From: Flavobacterium sp. ALD4
GTDB lineage: Bacteria > Bacteroidota > Bacteroidia > Flavobacteriales > Flavobacteriaceae
Direction: 5' to 3'
Length of the DNA stretch: 64,000 nucleotides
NCBI RefSeq assembly: GCF_002836475.1
Contig: NZ_PJBJ01000022.1
Location: 434,001-498,000, forward strand
Part shown: positions 55,921 to 64,000 of the stretch, one piece after another
Numbering within the stretch: position 1 is the first letter of the stretch
Layout of the letters: each line of letters starts with the position of its first letter
Translations under genes and position numbers: made by a program
The notes under the pieces: model-generated
Databases searched by the model: none
What the model was told of the DNA's origin: nothing
What the model saw: the letters and a program-made list of their open reading frames with translations, nothing else

Positions 55921-55966
55921 TAAAGTCGAAAGTCGAAATTGTAATTTTGACTTTCGGCTTTTTCTT
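55921..55966 (+). terminator. Terminator after glyA
   Basis: Stem aaagtcgaaagtc / gactttcggcttt (one G-U pair) followed by a T-rich tract. Confidence 0.85.
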
Positions 55967-56016
55967 TATTCTTTATTCTTTTCAATTTTTGACTTTTTAA
56001 CTTTAAGACTATAAAA

Positions 56017-56610
56017 ATGGGTGTATTAAGATTGCAATTGCCAACGGATCCAAGATGGGTAAACATTGTCGAAAAAAACATCGAGGAAATCTTGACGGAT
56101 CATGCTTGGTGCGAGCAAAAAGCGGCCACTAATGCGATTACTATTATTACTAATAATTCAGAGCATCAAGATTTAGTTCAGGATCTTTTGGCTTTAGCTA
56201 AAGAAGAACTGGATCATTTTGAGCAGGTACACAATATCATCATTAAACGCGGCTTGAAATTAGGGCGCGAGCGCAAAGATCACTATGTGAATGAGTTGTA
56301 TTTGTATATGAAAAAGAGTGGTAATGGTAGCAGAGTTTCCAGTTTAGTGGAAAGGTTGCTCTTTTCGGCGATGATAGAAGCCCGAAGCTGTGAGCGTTTT
56401 AAAGTGCTGTCAGAGAATATACAGGATGAAGAATTAGCACTTTTTTATAGAGATTTAATGGAAAGTGAAGCAGGACATTATACTACTTTTATTACGTATG
56501 CCCGAAAATATGGAACAGGAATTGATGTCGAAAAACGCTGGAGGGAGTGGATTGAATTTGAAGCTTCTGTCATCGAAAATTATGGTAAAAATGAAACTAT
56601 TCACGGGTAA
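56017..56610 (+). CDS. miaE: tRNA-(ms2io6A)-hydroxylase MiaE
   Basis: A 197-residue ferritin-like diiron monooxygenase that hydroxylates the isopentenyl group of ms2i6A at tRNA position 37. The diiron ligands sit in EELDHFEQVH, IEARSCERFK and ESEAGHYTTF (two E-x-x-H pairs). The N-terminal DPRWVNIVEKNIEEILTDHAWCEQKAA is family-typical. Together with tsaD in the window it is one of two position-37 tRNA modifiers. Confidence 0.94.
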   Translation: MGVLRLQLPTDPRWVNIVEKNIEEILTDHAWCEQKAATNAITIITNNSEHQDLVQDLLALAKEELDHFEQVHNIIIKRGLKLGRERKDHYVNELYLYMKKSGNGSRVSSLVERLLFSAMIEARSCERFKVLSENIQDEELALFYRDLMESEAGHYTTFITYARKYGTGIDVEKRWREWIEFEASVIENYGKNETIHG

Positions 56611-56679
56611 ACTTTAGTTGTTAACTTTTATTCCACAGTTTTTTATTTCTATTTTCTAACTTTTAACCTTTAACCTCCC

Positions 56680-57177
56680 ATGATTGCAATAAAAGTAGCC
56701 AATGCCAATGATGTCAAAACAATTCAAAAAATTGCCAATCAAACATGGCCTGATGTATATGCGGAAATTCTTTCTGCGGCGCAACTAGATTTTATGTTAA
56801 AGGCCTTTTATTCTACAGAGGTATTGTTGGATAATATGCTTCATAAAGGCCACCATTTTATTTTAGCTTCTGAGGGAGCTATGTGTCTTGGTTTTGCTTC
56901 GTTTCAGCATGATTATTTAGATGATAAAGTCACACGTTTGCATAAAATATATTTACTTCCCGACGCACAAGGAAAAGGGGTAGGTAGGTTATTGATTGAT
57001 GCTGTCGTAGGTTATGCGGAAGAGAATAATTCAAAGGTGCTATCCTTGAATGTAAATCGATTCAATAAGGCAGTGACCTTTTATCAAAAATTAGGTTTTG
57101 AAATTGTGGGAAAAGAAGATATAGAATTGGATCATGGCTATTTAATGGAGGATTATAAGTTAGAAAAAAAAATATAA
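56680..57177 (+). CDS. GNAT-family N-acetyltransferase
   Basis: A 165-residue acetyl-CoA-dependent transferase. The acetyl-CoA motif A is KIYLLPDAQGKGVGRLLIDAV (Q/RxxGxG/A), then the beta-4/beta-5 region VLSLNVNRFNKAVTFYQKLGF, with the usual bulge and NxxAxxFYxKxGF ending. Substrate is unknown. It follows miaE by 69 bp. Confidence 0.9.
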   Translation: MIAIKVANANDVKTIQKIANQTWPDVYAEILSAAQLDFMLKAFYSTEVLLDNMLHKGHHFILASEGAMCLGFASFQHDYLDDKVTRLHKIYLLPDAQGKGVGRLLIDAVVGYAEENNSKVLSLNVNRFNKAVTFYQKLGFEIVGKEDIELDHGYLMEDYKLEKKI

Positions 57178-57314
57178 CTCTATCTTCCCCGGTATAATTT
57201 GAGCAAAATAGTCAGGTTGTTCTCTTTTAAATTAGGTCTTTATAGATTGATTTTCAGAAAAAAGAGGTAAATTTAAGTGTTTATTCGTCACTTATTCTTA
57301 TTAAATCGATTTAG

Positions 57315-58406
57315 ATGAAATTTGCAAACTATACTTTATTGGCTGTTTTATTTTTAGTGCTATCCTGTTCGAAAAATAGTGAGGGAATAAAACCTACTGT
57401 CGGTGCCGTAACCGAAAGTGTATATGCATCAGGAATAATTAAAGCAGATAATCAGTATACCGTTTACTCCACCGTAAATGGTATTTTACAAAAAATAAAA
57501 GTTGCCGCAGGACAATCCATCAGTCAGGGGCAATTGCTTTTTGAACTGGAAAGTGAAAAAGCAGAGTTAAATACCGAAAATGCCAGATTAGCGTACCAGC
57601 TAAGTCAAGGAAATAGCCGTTACATCAAAGATAAGATTTCGGAGATGGAGCTGAAAGTTCAAGCGGCAAAGGATAAGCTCAGCCTTGACGAATCCATTTA
57701 TAACAGAAACCAGAAAATTAGGTCGCTTGAAGGGATCTCAGAAGTTGATTTTGAAGGGGTTGAACTGGCTTTTAAAAGTTCAAAACTCAATTATGAGTCG
57801 GCCAAAAAACAATTGGCGCAACTCAAAGCACAATTGAAAAACGACCAAGATCGTAATAGCATCAATCTTAAATACAGCCAAAATACCCAAAGTGATTTTA
57901 GTATTAAAAGTGTGTTAGCCGGACAATTGTATGATATCTTGGTTGATGAGGGTACTTTAGTTACTACTCAGAGTCCTCTTGCGATAATCGGGAAGGCAAA
58001 TTCATTCGTATTAGAGCTTGAAGTGGACGAGAATGATATGGTTCGCGTGGCTTTGGGACAGAAAGCGTTAGTTGCGATGGATAGTTATAAAGGAGAAGTT
58101 TTTGAAGCGATTGTCGATAAAATATATCCCATTATGGATGCCCGCTCCCGTACCTTTAAAATTGAAGCGCACTTTCTAAAAGTACCTAAAAAACTATATC
58201 CGAACCTAACCGCCGAAGCGAATATAATTATTCAGACAAAAGAAAATACCATCACTATTCCTAAGAGTTATTTAGTGGAAAATGAATATGTTATCGTGAA
58301 TAATGATGAGAAGAGAAAAGTAAAAACGGGCTTGAGTGATTATCAAAAGGTGGAGGTTTTAGAAGGATTAAAAAAGGATGAAACTATTTATATGCCGAAA
58401 CAGTGA
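57315..58406 (+). CDS. HlyD/MacA-like efflux adaptor lipoprotein
   Basis: A 363-residue periplasmic adaptor with lipobox LVLSCSKN. The barrel-sandwich (lipoyl) halves are GILQKIKVAAGQSISQGQLLFELES and SVLAGQLYDILVDEGTLVTTQSPLAIIG, separated by an alpha-helical hairpin (about 85-190). A beta-barrel domain follows (LELEVDENDMVRVALGQKALV). It overlaps the permease gene by 4 bases (GTGA) and forms an operon with permease and ATPase, so it belongs to a MacAB-like tripartite system. Confidence 0.92.
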   Translation: MKFANYTLLAVLFLVLSCSKNSEGIKPTVGAVTESVYASGIIKADNQYTVYSTVNGILQKIKVAAGQSISQGQLLFELESEKAELNTENARLAYQLSQGNSRYIKDKISEMELKVQAAKDKLSLDESIYNRNQKIRSLEGISEVDFEGVELAFKSSKLNYESAKKQLAQLKAQLKNDQDRNSINLKYSQNTQSDFSIKSVLAGQLYDILVDEGTLVTTQSPLAIIGKANSFVLELEVDENDMVRVALGQKALVAMDSYKGEVFEAIVDKIYPIMDARSRTFKIEAHFLKVPKKLYPNLTAEANIIIQTKENTITIPKSYLVENEYVIVNNDEKRKVKTGLSDYQKVEVLEGLKKDETIYMPKQ

Positions 58407-59659
58407 ATTATAAACTGATTTTAAATATCGCTTTTCATTTGCTTAGAGCCCGACTTAAACAAACTATAGTTGCTGCTGTGGGTGTCACCTTTGGTATTGC
58501 CATGTTTATCGCTCTAGTCAGCTTTATGAGCGGATTGAATGAAATGCTGGATGGCTTAATGCTTAACAGAACCCCTCATATTCTTTTATATAATGAAGTG
58601 AAACCATCAGAAAATCAACCTTTAGCTTTGTCCGCTGACTATAAACAGAACACCAATTTTATTCATTCCATAAAACCAAAAGACAGAGGGAAATCGATAT
58701 ACAACAGCATGTCAATCATTAAAACTTTAAAGCAGGACAAACGCATTATCGATGTAGCGCCAAAAGTGACCGCCTCCGTTTTATTTAACTCAGGAACGAT
58801 TGAAATTTCAGGTTTTGTAAATGGAATAGATATTATTGCAGAAGATAAACTTTTTAAGATTAGTGATTATGTCAGAGAGGGGAAAGTGACGGATTTAAGT
58901 CAGAACAACAGTGTGATTATCGGAAAAGGATTGTCTGACAAAATGTTGCTTTCGAAAGGGGATATTATAAAAATATCCACTTCTAACGGCAATCTGGCGT
59001 CCTTAAAAATAGTGGGGATTTCTGAAATTGGAATTGCTGAAATTGACAATGTGATGAGTTATACCTCATTGGCCACAGCCCAAAAATTATTAGGTAAGCC
59101 TAAAAACTATATTACTGATATCCAGATTAATCTTTATGATAAAGAATCGGCTGTTGACTTGGCCAAAGAGTTTCATGCGGCTTTCAATTTGGATGCCATG
59201 GATTATCAAACTGCTAATTCGCAATTTGAAACGGGAAGCACCGTGCGAAGTATTATTTCTTATTCGGTGGGAATCGTTTTGCTTATTGTTGCCGGCTTTG
59301 GAATTTACAACATCTTGAATATGATGATTTATGAAAAAATGGATAGCATTGCCATTCTTAAAGCCACTGGTTTTTCTGGTAATGACGTAAAATGGATTTT
59401 TATATCATTGTCGATAATTATTGGTTTGACAGGAGGTGTTTTTGGATTGGTTTTCGGGTATGTTTTCTCTAGTATCATTGATGTTATCCCTTTTGAAACG
59501 ACTTCTTTGCCAACCATTAAGACGTATCCAATTGATTACAATATCGTGTATTATAGTATCGGCATAACCTTTGCGCTTTTTACGACAATTATTTCAGGTT
59601 TGTTTCCAGCTTTAAAAGCAAGTAAAGTAGATCCGGTAGAAATTATTAGAGGGAAGTAG
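58403..59659 (+). CDS. ABC transporter permease (FtsX/MacB family)
   Basis: A 418-residue inner-membrane permease. One N-terminal membrane segment (AVGVTFGIAMFIALVSFMSG) is followed by a periplasmic MacB_PCD domain (about 40-270) and three C-terminal segments with the FtsX core (GIYNILNMMIYEKMDSIAILKATGFSGNDVKWIF, and ALFTTIISGLFPALKASKVDPVEIIRG). The end LKASKVDPVEIIRGK is the typical coupling end. Starts with GTG overlapping the adaptor stop. The ATPase gene starts two bases after its stop. Confidence 0.93.
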   Translation: MNYKLILNIAFHLLRARLKQTIVAAVGVTFGIAMFIALVSFMSGLNEMLDGLMLNRTPHILLYNEVKPSENQPLALSADYKQNTNFIHSIKPKDRGKSIYNSMSIIKTLKQDKRIIDVAPKVTASVLFNSGTIEISGFVNGIDIIAEDKLFKISDYVREGKVTDLSQNNSVIIGKGLSDKMLLSKGDIIKISTSNGNLASLKIVGISEIGIAEIDNVMSYTSLATAQKLLGKPKNYITDIQINLYDKESAVDLAKEFHAAFNLDAMDYQTANSQFETGSTVRSIISYSVGIVLLIVAGFGIYNILNMMIYEKMDSIAILKATGFSGNDVKWIFISLSIIIGLTGGVFGLVFGYVFSSIIDVIPFETTSLPTIKTYPIDYNIVYYSIGITFALFTTIISGLFPALKASKVDPVEIIRGK

Positions 59660-59661
59660 GT

Positions 59662-60342
59662 ATGGAAAATAATAAAGTAATAGAAACCATCGGGTTAACA
59701 AAGTATTTTTATAATCCTGTAAAATTTCAGGTAATTAAGAGTATTGATTTGAGCATTAATCATGGCGAGTTTGTTTCTATAGAGGGGCGTTCTGGTTCTG
59801 GAAAATCCACCTTGTTGTATTTACTTTCAACGATGGATACGGATTATGAAGGACAACTATTAATCCATGATGAGCTGGTTACGGGACAACCGGATGTAAA
59901 ACTGGCAAAAATACGGAACGAGAAAATTGGTTTTGTTTTTCAATTTCATTATTTGTTGGCAGAATATGATGTGTTGGGTAACGTGATACTTCCTGGCTTA
60001 AAATTAGGGAAGCATTCCAAAGAGGAATTAGAATACCGTGCGATAGGACATTTGAAAACATTGGGTATAGAAAAGCATGCAACAAAAAAAACCAATCAAC
60101 TGAGCGGCGGTGAGAAGCAGCGCGTCGCGATAGCAAGAGCACTTATAAACGATCCTTTGATCATAATGGGGGATGAGCCCACAGGAAATTTAGATAAAAA
60201 AAATGGAGATGTCGTCTTTGACATTTTTAAGACATTAACACAGGAGTTTAACCAGACGATATTAATTGTTACCCATGATATTGATTTTGCCAGTAAAACG
60301 GATCGAATAATAACTATGGAAGATGGCAGGATCATTTCTTAG
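59662..60342 (+). CDS. ABC transporter ATP-binding protein (LolD/MacB-type)
   Basis: A 226-residue ATPase with Walker A SGSGKSTLL, Q-loop FVFQFHYLLAEYDVLGNV, signature LSGGEKQRVAIARAL, Walker B LIIMGDEPTGNLD and H-loop VTHDIDFA. It energises the FtsX-type permease encoded immediately upstream. The three genes form one complete pump with adaptor, permease and ATPase; the outer-membrane channel must come from elsewhere. Substrate unknown. Confidence 0.94.
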   Translation: MENNKVIETIGLTKYFYNPVKFQVIKSIDLSINHGEFVSIEGRSGSGKSTLLYLLSTMDTDYEGQLLIHDELVTGQPDVKLAKIRNEKIGFVFQFHYLLAEYDVLGNVILPGLKLGKHSKEELEYRAIGHLKTLGIEKHATKKTNQLSGGEKQRVAIARALINDPLIIMGDEPTGNLDKKNGDVVFDIFKTLTQEFNQTILIVTHDIDFASKTDRIITMEDGRIIS

Positions 60343-60597
60343 ACAAAGGGAGTGCTTTTTCTTTTCTTCACTAATTTAAATATGAAAAAGACCAATATTT
60401 AGTACATTTTACGAAATAATATAAAAGATAATAATAAGTAGTTATAGTTAATCAGAATATATGGATTTTTGATGAACAATAGTAATCGATCATTTTTGCA
60501 AGGACCCTCTGCAGGGAAAACGATTTCGTAGATACTTCCTTAATAAAATCATAAAATTAATTTTCATTTTTAATCTTTAACTACATTTGATCTCGAA

Positions 60598-60984
60598 ATG
60601 AGAGTAGTTATATTTTTTATATTCCTTAGTACTGTCTTCCTTTACGGGGGCGAACATAACTCGGTTAAACGTGCCGATTCTTCCTGTATTCAGTATTCTC
60701 TTTCTCAAAATGCAGCTATAAGTCAACAAAAATTTATAGATAATTCAGGCCTTCACAATCAAGTGATAGAAGCTTCTGATTTAGACTTAGTAGAAGAAAG
60801 TGATGATACAGATCATACACAAGATAAATTTTTTCCTTTAAAAAATACTCCAACTACTAAGTGGTATTTAACGTTGTCCCGTTTTCTTATTTTAAAAGAA
60901 GACTTCAAGGGTGTTAAAAATGTCCAAACGTACTTTGGTTATTCACAACCAATCTACATTATTCAAAGAGTTTTAAGAATTTGA
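60598..60984 (+). CDS. Small exported protein of unknown function
   Basis: A 128-residue frame with a hydrophobic start (MRVVIFFIFLSTVFLYGG) consistent with a signal peptide, an acidic middle (DLDLVEESDDTDHT), and a basic/aromatic C-terminus (TYFGYSQPIYIIQRVLRI). No family is recognised. The gap from 60343 to 60597 before it and 168 bp after it contain no other gene. It precedes the RND efflux genes but is separated from them, so a functional link is not implied. Confidence 0.55.
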   Translation: MRVVIFFIFLSTVFLYGGEHNSVKRADSSCIQYSLSQNAAISQQKFIDNSGLHNQVIEASDLDLVEESDDTDHTQDKFFPLKNTPTTKWYLTLSRFLILKEDFKGVKNVQTYFGYSQPIYIIQRVLRI

Positions 60985-61152
60985 TTTTTGCCTCCATCAG
61001 TTTATAAAGGCATGATTACTTTGATCTAAAAGAGGAAATATTCTTATTTTTCCAATGGACGTATTCCCAATACGTCTTGTCTGCTGATGTCTTTTTTTAC
61101 CTTATAAAATTTTTTAAATCCAAACAATCAAGTACTCAATTCATAAACTATC

Positions 61153-62235
61153 ATGAAGAGAATCGCCATTTTATCTGGGCTAATCGCCCTAATAAGCTTA
61201 ACGAGTTGTAACTCAAAAAAAGAAGAGAAAGAAGTAGCTGAAATATTTTCAGTTACAAATCCAGTTGTAGTTGATACTTCATTTACAAAGGAATATGTCT
61301 CACAAATTCGTTCTGTGAAAAACATAGAAATTAGAGCTTTAGAAAAAGGGTTCTTACAAAAAATTTATGTTGATGAAGGTCAATACGTGAAGGCAGGTCA
61401 AATATTATTTAAAATATTACCAACGATGTATGAAGCTGAGTATCAAAAGGCGTTAGCCGAGGTAAAAGCTTCAGAAATAGAATTACAAAACACTAAAGTT
61501 TTAGTAGATAAAAATGTAGTTTCTAAAAACGAATTGGCTGTAGCCAAAGCTAAGTTAGATCAGGCAAGAGCAGAAATGGCAATGGCTAAATTTCATTTAT
61601 CTGCAACGGATATTAAAGCGCCATTCTCAGGAACGATAGATAGAATTCCTAAAAAATTAGGTAGCCTTATTGACGAAGGTGAACTACTGACGAGCCTTTC
61701 TGACAATAGTGAAATGTATGCTTATTTCAATGTTTCTGAACCAGAATATTTAGATTATGAAACTGATATAAAGAACCGTGCTCAAAACCAAGTAGGTTTA
61801 CTTTTAGCTAATGGTACTTCATTTAAATACAAAGGAAAAGTAGAGGTGATAGAAAGTGAATTTGATAGCGAAACTGGAAATATAGCTTTTAGATCTCGAT
61901 TCCCTAATCCTGACAAATTACTCAAAAACGGCGAGACAGGTAAAGTACTAATGACTGTTCCGCTTAAAAATGCTTTAGTAATTGCACAAAAAGCGACTTA
62001 TGAAATACAGGACAAAAAGTATGTTTTTTTAGTAGATAAAAACTCTATTGTACATTCACAAGAAATTGAAATTAAAGGTGAAATACCTGACCTATATGTT
62101 ATAAAAAGTGGTATTTCAGCTAGTGATATGATTTTATTAGAAGGTGTTCAAAAGGTAAAAGAGGGCGATAAAATTAAGTGCAAAACAATGGATCCTAAAA
62201 GTGTTATTGAGCATTTAAGATTAAAAGCGGAATAA
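61153..62235 (+). CDS. RND efflux periplasmic adaptor (AcrA/MexA-like lipoprotein)
   Basis: A 360-residue adaptor with lipobox SLTSCNS. The barrel-sandwich hybrid halves are GFLQKIYVDEGQYVKAGQILFKI and FSGTIDRIPKKLGSLIDEGELLTSLSD, with an alpha hairpin between (VKASEIELQNTKVLVDKNVV). The beta-barrel (YFNVSEPEYLDYE, FRSRFPNPDKLLKNGETGKV) and membrane-proximal domain follow. It is 25 bp from the RND pump gene, forming an adaptor-pump operon. Confidence 0.95.
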   Translation: MKRIAILSGLIALISLTSCNSKKEEKEVAEIFSVTNPVVVDTSFTKEYVSQIRSVKNIEIRALEKGFLQKIYVDEGQYVKAGQILFKILPTMYEAEYQKALAEVKASEIELQNTKVLVDKNVVSKNELAVAKAKLDQARAEMAMAKFHLSATDIKAPFSGTIDRIPKKLGSLIDEGELLTSLSDNSEMYAYFNVSEPEYLDYETDIKNRAQNQVGLLLANGTSFKYKGKVEVIESEFDSETGNIAFRSRFPNPDKLLKNGETGKVLMTVPLKNALVIAQKATYEIQDKKYVFLVDKNSIVHSQEIEIKGEIPDLYVIKSGISASDMILLEGVQKVKEGDKIKCKTMDPKSVIEHLRLKAE

Positions 62236-62260
62236 ATTAATCATATAAAAAAATATAAAA

Positions 62261-64000
62261 ATGTTTAATAAATTTATCCAAAGACCTGTTTTGTCGATAG
62301 TTATATCGCTAATAATTGTCTTTTTAGGGGTGATATCGGTGATGAATTTACCTATTACCCAATTCCCGTCTATTTCACCACCAATGGTAAATGTTACAGC
62401 AGACTACCCTGGTTCTAATGGAGAATTGATGATTAAATCGGTTATTATTCCTTTAGAACGAGCCTTGAATGGTGTTCCAGGTATGAAATACATGACTTCT
62501 GATGCCGGAAATGACGGTGAAGCAAGTATTCAAGTCGTATTCAACTTAGGTACTGATCCTAATCAAGCGGCTATTAATGTTCAAAATCGTGTGGCATCGG
62601 TTGTTAATAAACTTCCACCATTAGTGGTTAGGGAGGGTGTTAAAATTACTCGTGAAGTTCCTAGTATGTTGATGTACGTCAATCTTTTTAGTACCGATAA
62701 AGGAACTGACCAAAAGTTCTTGTATAATTATGCTGATATCAATGTTTTATCTGAATTGAAAAGGGTAAATGGTGTTGGTTCTGGAGATATTCTAGGGACT
62801 CGTGAATATGCTATGCGTATTTGGTTGAAACCCGATCGTATGTTAGCCTATAAAATTTCTACCGATGAGGTAATGGAGGCTTTATCAAGTCAAAGTTTAG
62901 AAGCTTCACCGGGAAAAACGGGGGAAGCCTCTGGTAAACGTTCACAAGCATTTGAATATGTATTAAAATATTCAGGTCGATTTACGACCGAAAAGCAATA
63001 TGGAAATATAGTATTAAGATCAAATGCAAACGGCGAAATATTAAGATTAAAAGATGTTGCAAATATTGAGTTTGGAAGTTCGATGTATGATATTTACTCG
63101 AATTTAAATGGTAAACCATCTGCAGCAATTGTATTAAAACAATCCTTTGGTAGTAACGCAAATCAAGTTATAGAAGATGTAAAAGCCAAATTAGAAACTA
63201 TCAAGAAAAAATTCCCAAAAGGAATGGATTATGAAATTTCGTATGATGTTTCTAAATTCTTGGATGCTTCTATCGAAAAAGTAATTCACACTTTAATCGA
63301 AGCTTTTATTTTGGTAGGATTAGTGGTGTTTCTTTTCTTGGGGGATTGGCGTTCTACAATTATTCCGGCAATTGCGGTGCCAGTTTCGTTGGTAGGAACT
63401 TTTATGTTCATGCAATTCTTCGATATTTCACTTAACTTAATTACGTTGTTTGCTTTGGTTTTGGCTATTGGAGTCGTCGTCGATGATGCTATTGTAGTTA
63501 TTGAAGCCGTCCATGCAAAAATGGAAGAAGAGCATCTTTCTGCTTTAAAAGCGACTAAAAAAGCGATGCATGAAATTTCTGGAGCTATTGTGGCGATAAC
63601 CTTTTTGATGGCTGCAGTATTTATTCCAGTTGCGTTTATGTCTGGCCCAGTTGGGGTGTTTTATAGACAATTCTCTATCACGATGGCAACAGCAATTATT
63701 CTTTCGGGGATCGTGGCGTTGACATTGACACCTGCACTTTGTGCTATGATGTTAAAAAATAATCATGGTCAACCTAAAAAGAAAACGCCTATCAATAGGT
63801 TTGTAGATGGTTTTAACAACACGTTTAACCTTGCTCAAGGTAAATACCAAAATTTACTGGGGAAAATTATAAATAGAAGAGCGATTACTTTTATTGCACT
63901 TGTAGGATTTTGTGCGGGAACATGGTTAATCAGTATTACCGTTCCTTCTGGATTTATCCCGAATGAGGATCAAGGGATGTTTTATGCCATTATTCAAACA
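62261..64000 (+). CDS. RND multidrug efflux pump, HAE1/AcrB family (partial, runs off the end)
   Basis: 580 codons are present from ATG at 62261; the frame is still open at 64000. Full-length AcrB relatives have about 1050 residues. TM1 and the periplasmic porter start are MFNKFIQRPVLSIVISLIIVF and NLPITQFPSISPPMVNVTADYPG. TM4 carries the proton-relay aspartates in LAIGVVVDDAIVVIEAVHA. GNDGEASIQVVFNLGTDP, the docking region, and TM5-6 (ALTLTPALCAMML) follow in the right order. It pairs with the upstream adaptor for proton-driven export of drugs, dyes or detergents. A TolC-like gene may follow outside the window. Confidence 0.97.
   Translation, partial: MFNKFIQRPVLSIVISLIIVFLGVISVMNLPITQFPSISPPMVNVTADYPGSNGELMIKSVIIPLERALNGVPGMKYMTSDAGNDGEASIQVVFNLGTDPNQAAINVQNRVASVVNKLPPLVVREGVKITREVPSMLMYVNLFSTDKGTDQKFLYNYADINVLSELKRVNGVGSGDILGTREYAMRIWLKPDRMLAYKISTDEVMEALSSQSLEASPGKTGEASGKRSQAFEYVLKYSGRFTTEKQYGNIVLRSNANGEILRLKDVANIEFGSSMYDIYSNLNGKPSAAIVLKQSFGSNANQVIEDVKAKLETIKKKFPKGMDYEISYDVSKFLDASIEKVIHTLIEAFILVGLVVFLFLGDWRSTIIPAIAVPVSLVGTFMFMQFFDISLNLITLFALVLAIGVVVDDAIVVIEAVHAKMEEEHLSALKATKKAMHEISGAIVAITFLMAAVFIPVAFMSGPVGVFYRQFSITMATAIILSGIVALTLTPALCAMMLKNNHGQPKKKTPINRFVDGFNNTFNLAQGKYQNLLGKIINRRAITFIALVGFCAGTWLISITVPSGFIPNEDQGMFYAIIQT

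Noticed and set aside
60472..60530. ccctctgcaggg hairpin before the small exported protein gene
   Set aside because: Short stem without a T run and no link to a transcript end; probably chance.

Overview
This window reads as chromosomal DNA of a low-GC member of the Bacteroidota, most probably a Flavobacterium or close relative. The evidence is the gene content: LptD, TamB, DUF4159, a BshA-type bacillithiol enzyme, SPOR-domain amidase, cytophagalysin-like metalloproteases and a fused GH3/serine hydrolase. Promoters also fit, with the Bacteroidota form TTG-N19-TAnnTTTG upstream of the SRP RNA, fumarylacetoacetase and a hybrid histidine kinase. No complete insertion sequence, tRNA, rRNA or CRISPR array was seen.

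Layout. 1-264 is the end of an ABC exporter gene. 265-5480 is an accessory island made mostly of wreckage. It holds a minus-strand DUF262 (GmrSD-type) fragment with several stops, an HsdR N-terminal fragment, and three minus-strand genes (AlbA_2/Schlafen-like, membrane coiled-coil, frameshifted DUF4145). A 56-bp repeat lies at or just beyond the 3' end of each of those three genes, repeating without indels. The island ends with a terminase remnant in which a small-subunit HTH start is fused to a large-subunit nuclease end. The one-repeat-per-gene arrangement looks like a cassette array and is the most interesting structure here.

5.5-15.4 kb holds a VanX-type dipeptidase, a THUMP-like methyltransferase, an AI-2E-family membrane protein, three tandem M43-type metalloprotease paralogues (the third decayed), a DUF4159 protein, rsmE and tsaD. 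15.6-29.1 kb is mainly envelope and central metabolism: tamB, pfkA-gapA, a GlcNAc kinase-like gene, ridA-like, lptD, amidase and MlaD. 29.1-36.6 kb carries an iron-sulfur oxidoreductase pair, a conserved hypothetical, the GH3/serine-hydrolase lipoprotein, bshA and a PrcB-like lipoprotein.

36.6-51.2 kb contains a small beta-barrel, an LpxH-like phosphoesterase broken by two in-frame stops, aroC, two dicarboxylate/amino-acid symporters, a TPR hybrid histidine kinase, hsp20, a DEAD-box helicase, hutG, hutI and a glutamine cyclotransferase. 51.2-64 kb has the SRP RNA, an SDR enzyme, a probable structured RNA element, fructose-6-phosphate aldolase, fumarylacetoacetase, glyA, miaE and an acetyltransferase. 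It closes with two efflux systems: a HlyD/FtsX-type permease/ATPase operon, and an RND adaptor followed by a pump gene that runs off the window end.

Housekeeping calls are strong. Functions proposed for the island genes are inference from fold families and context only.
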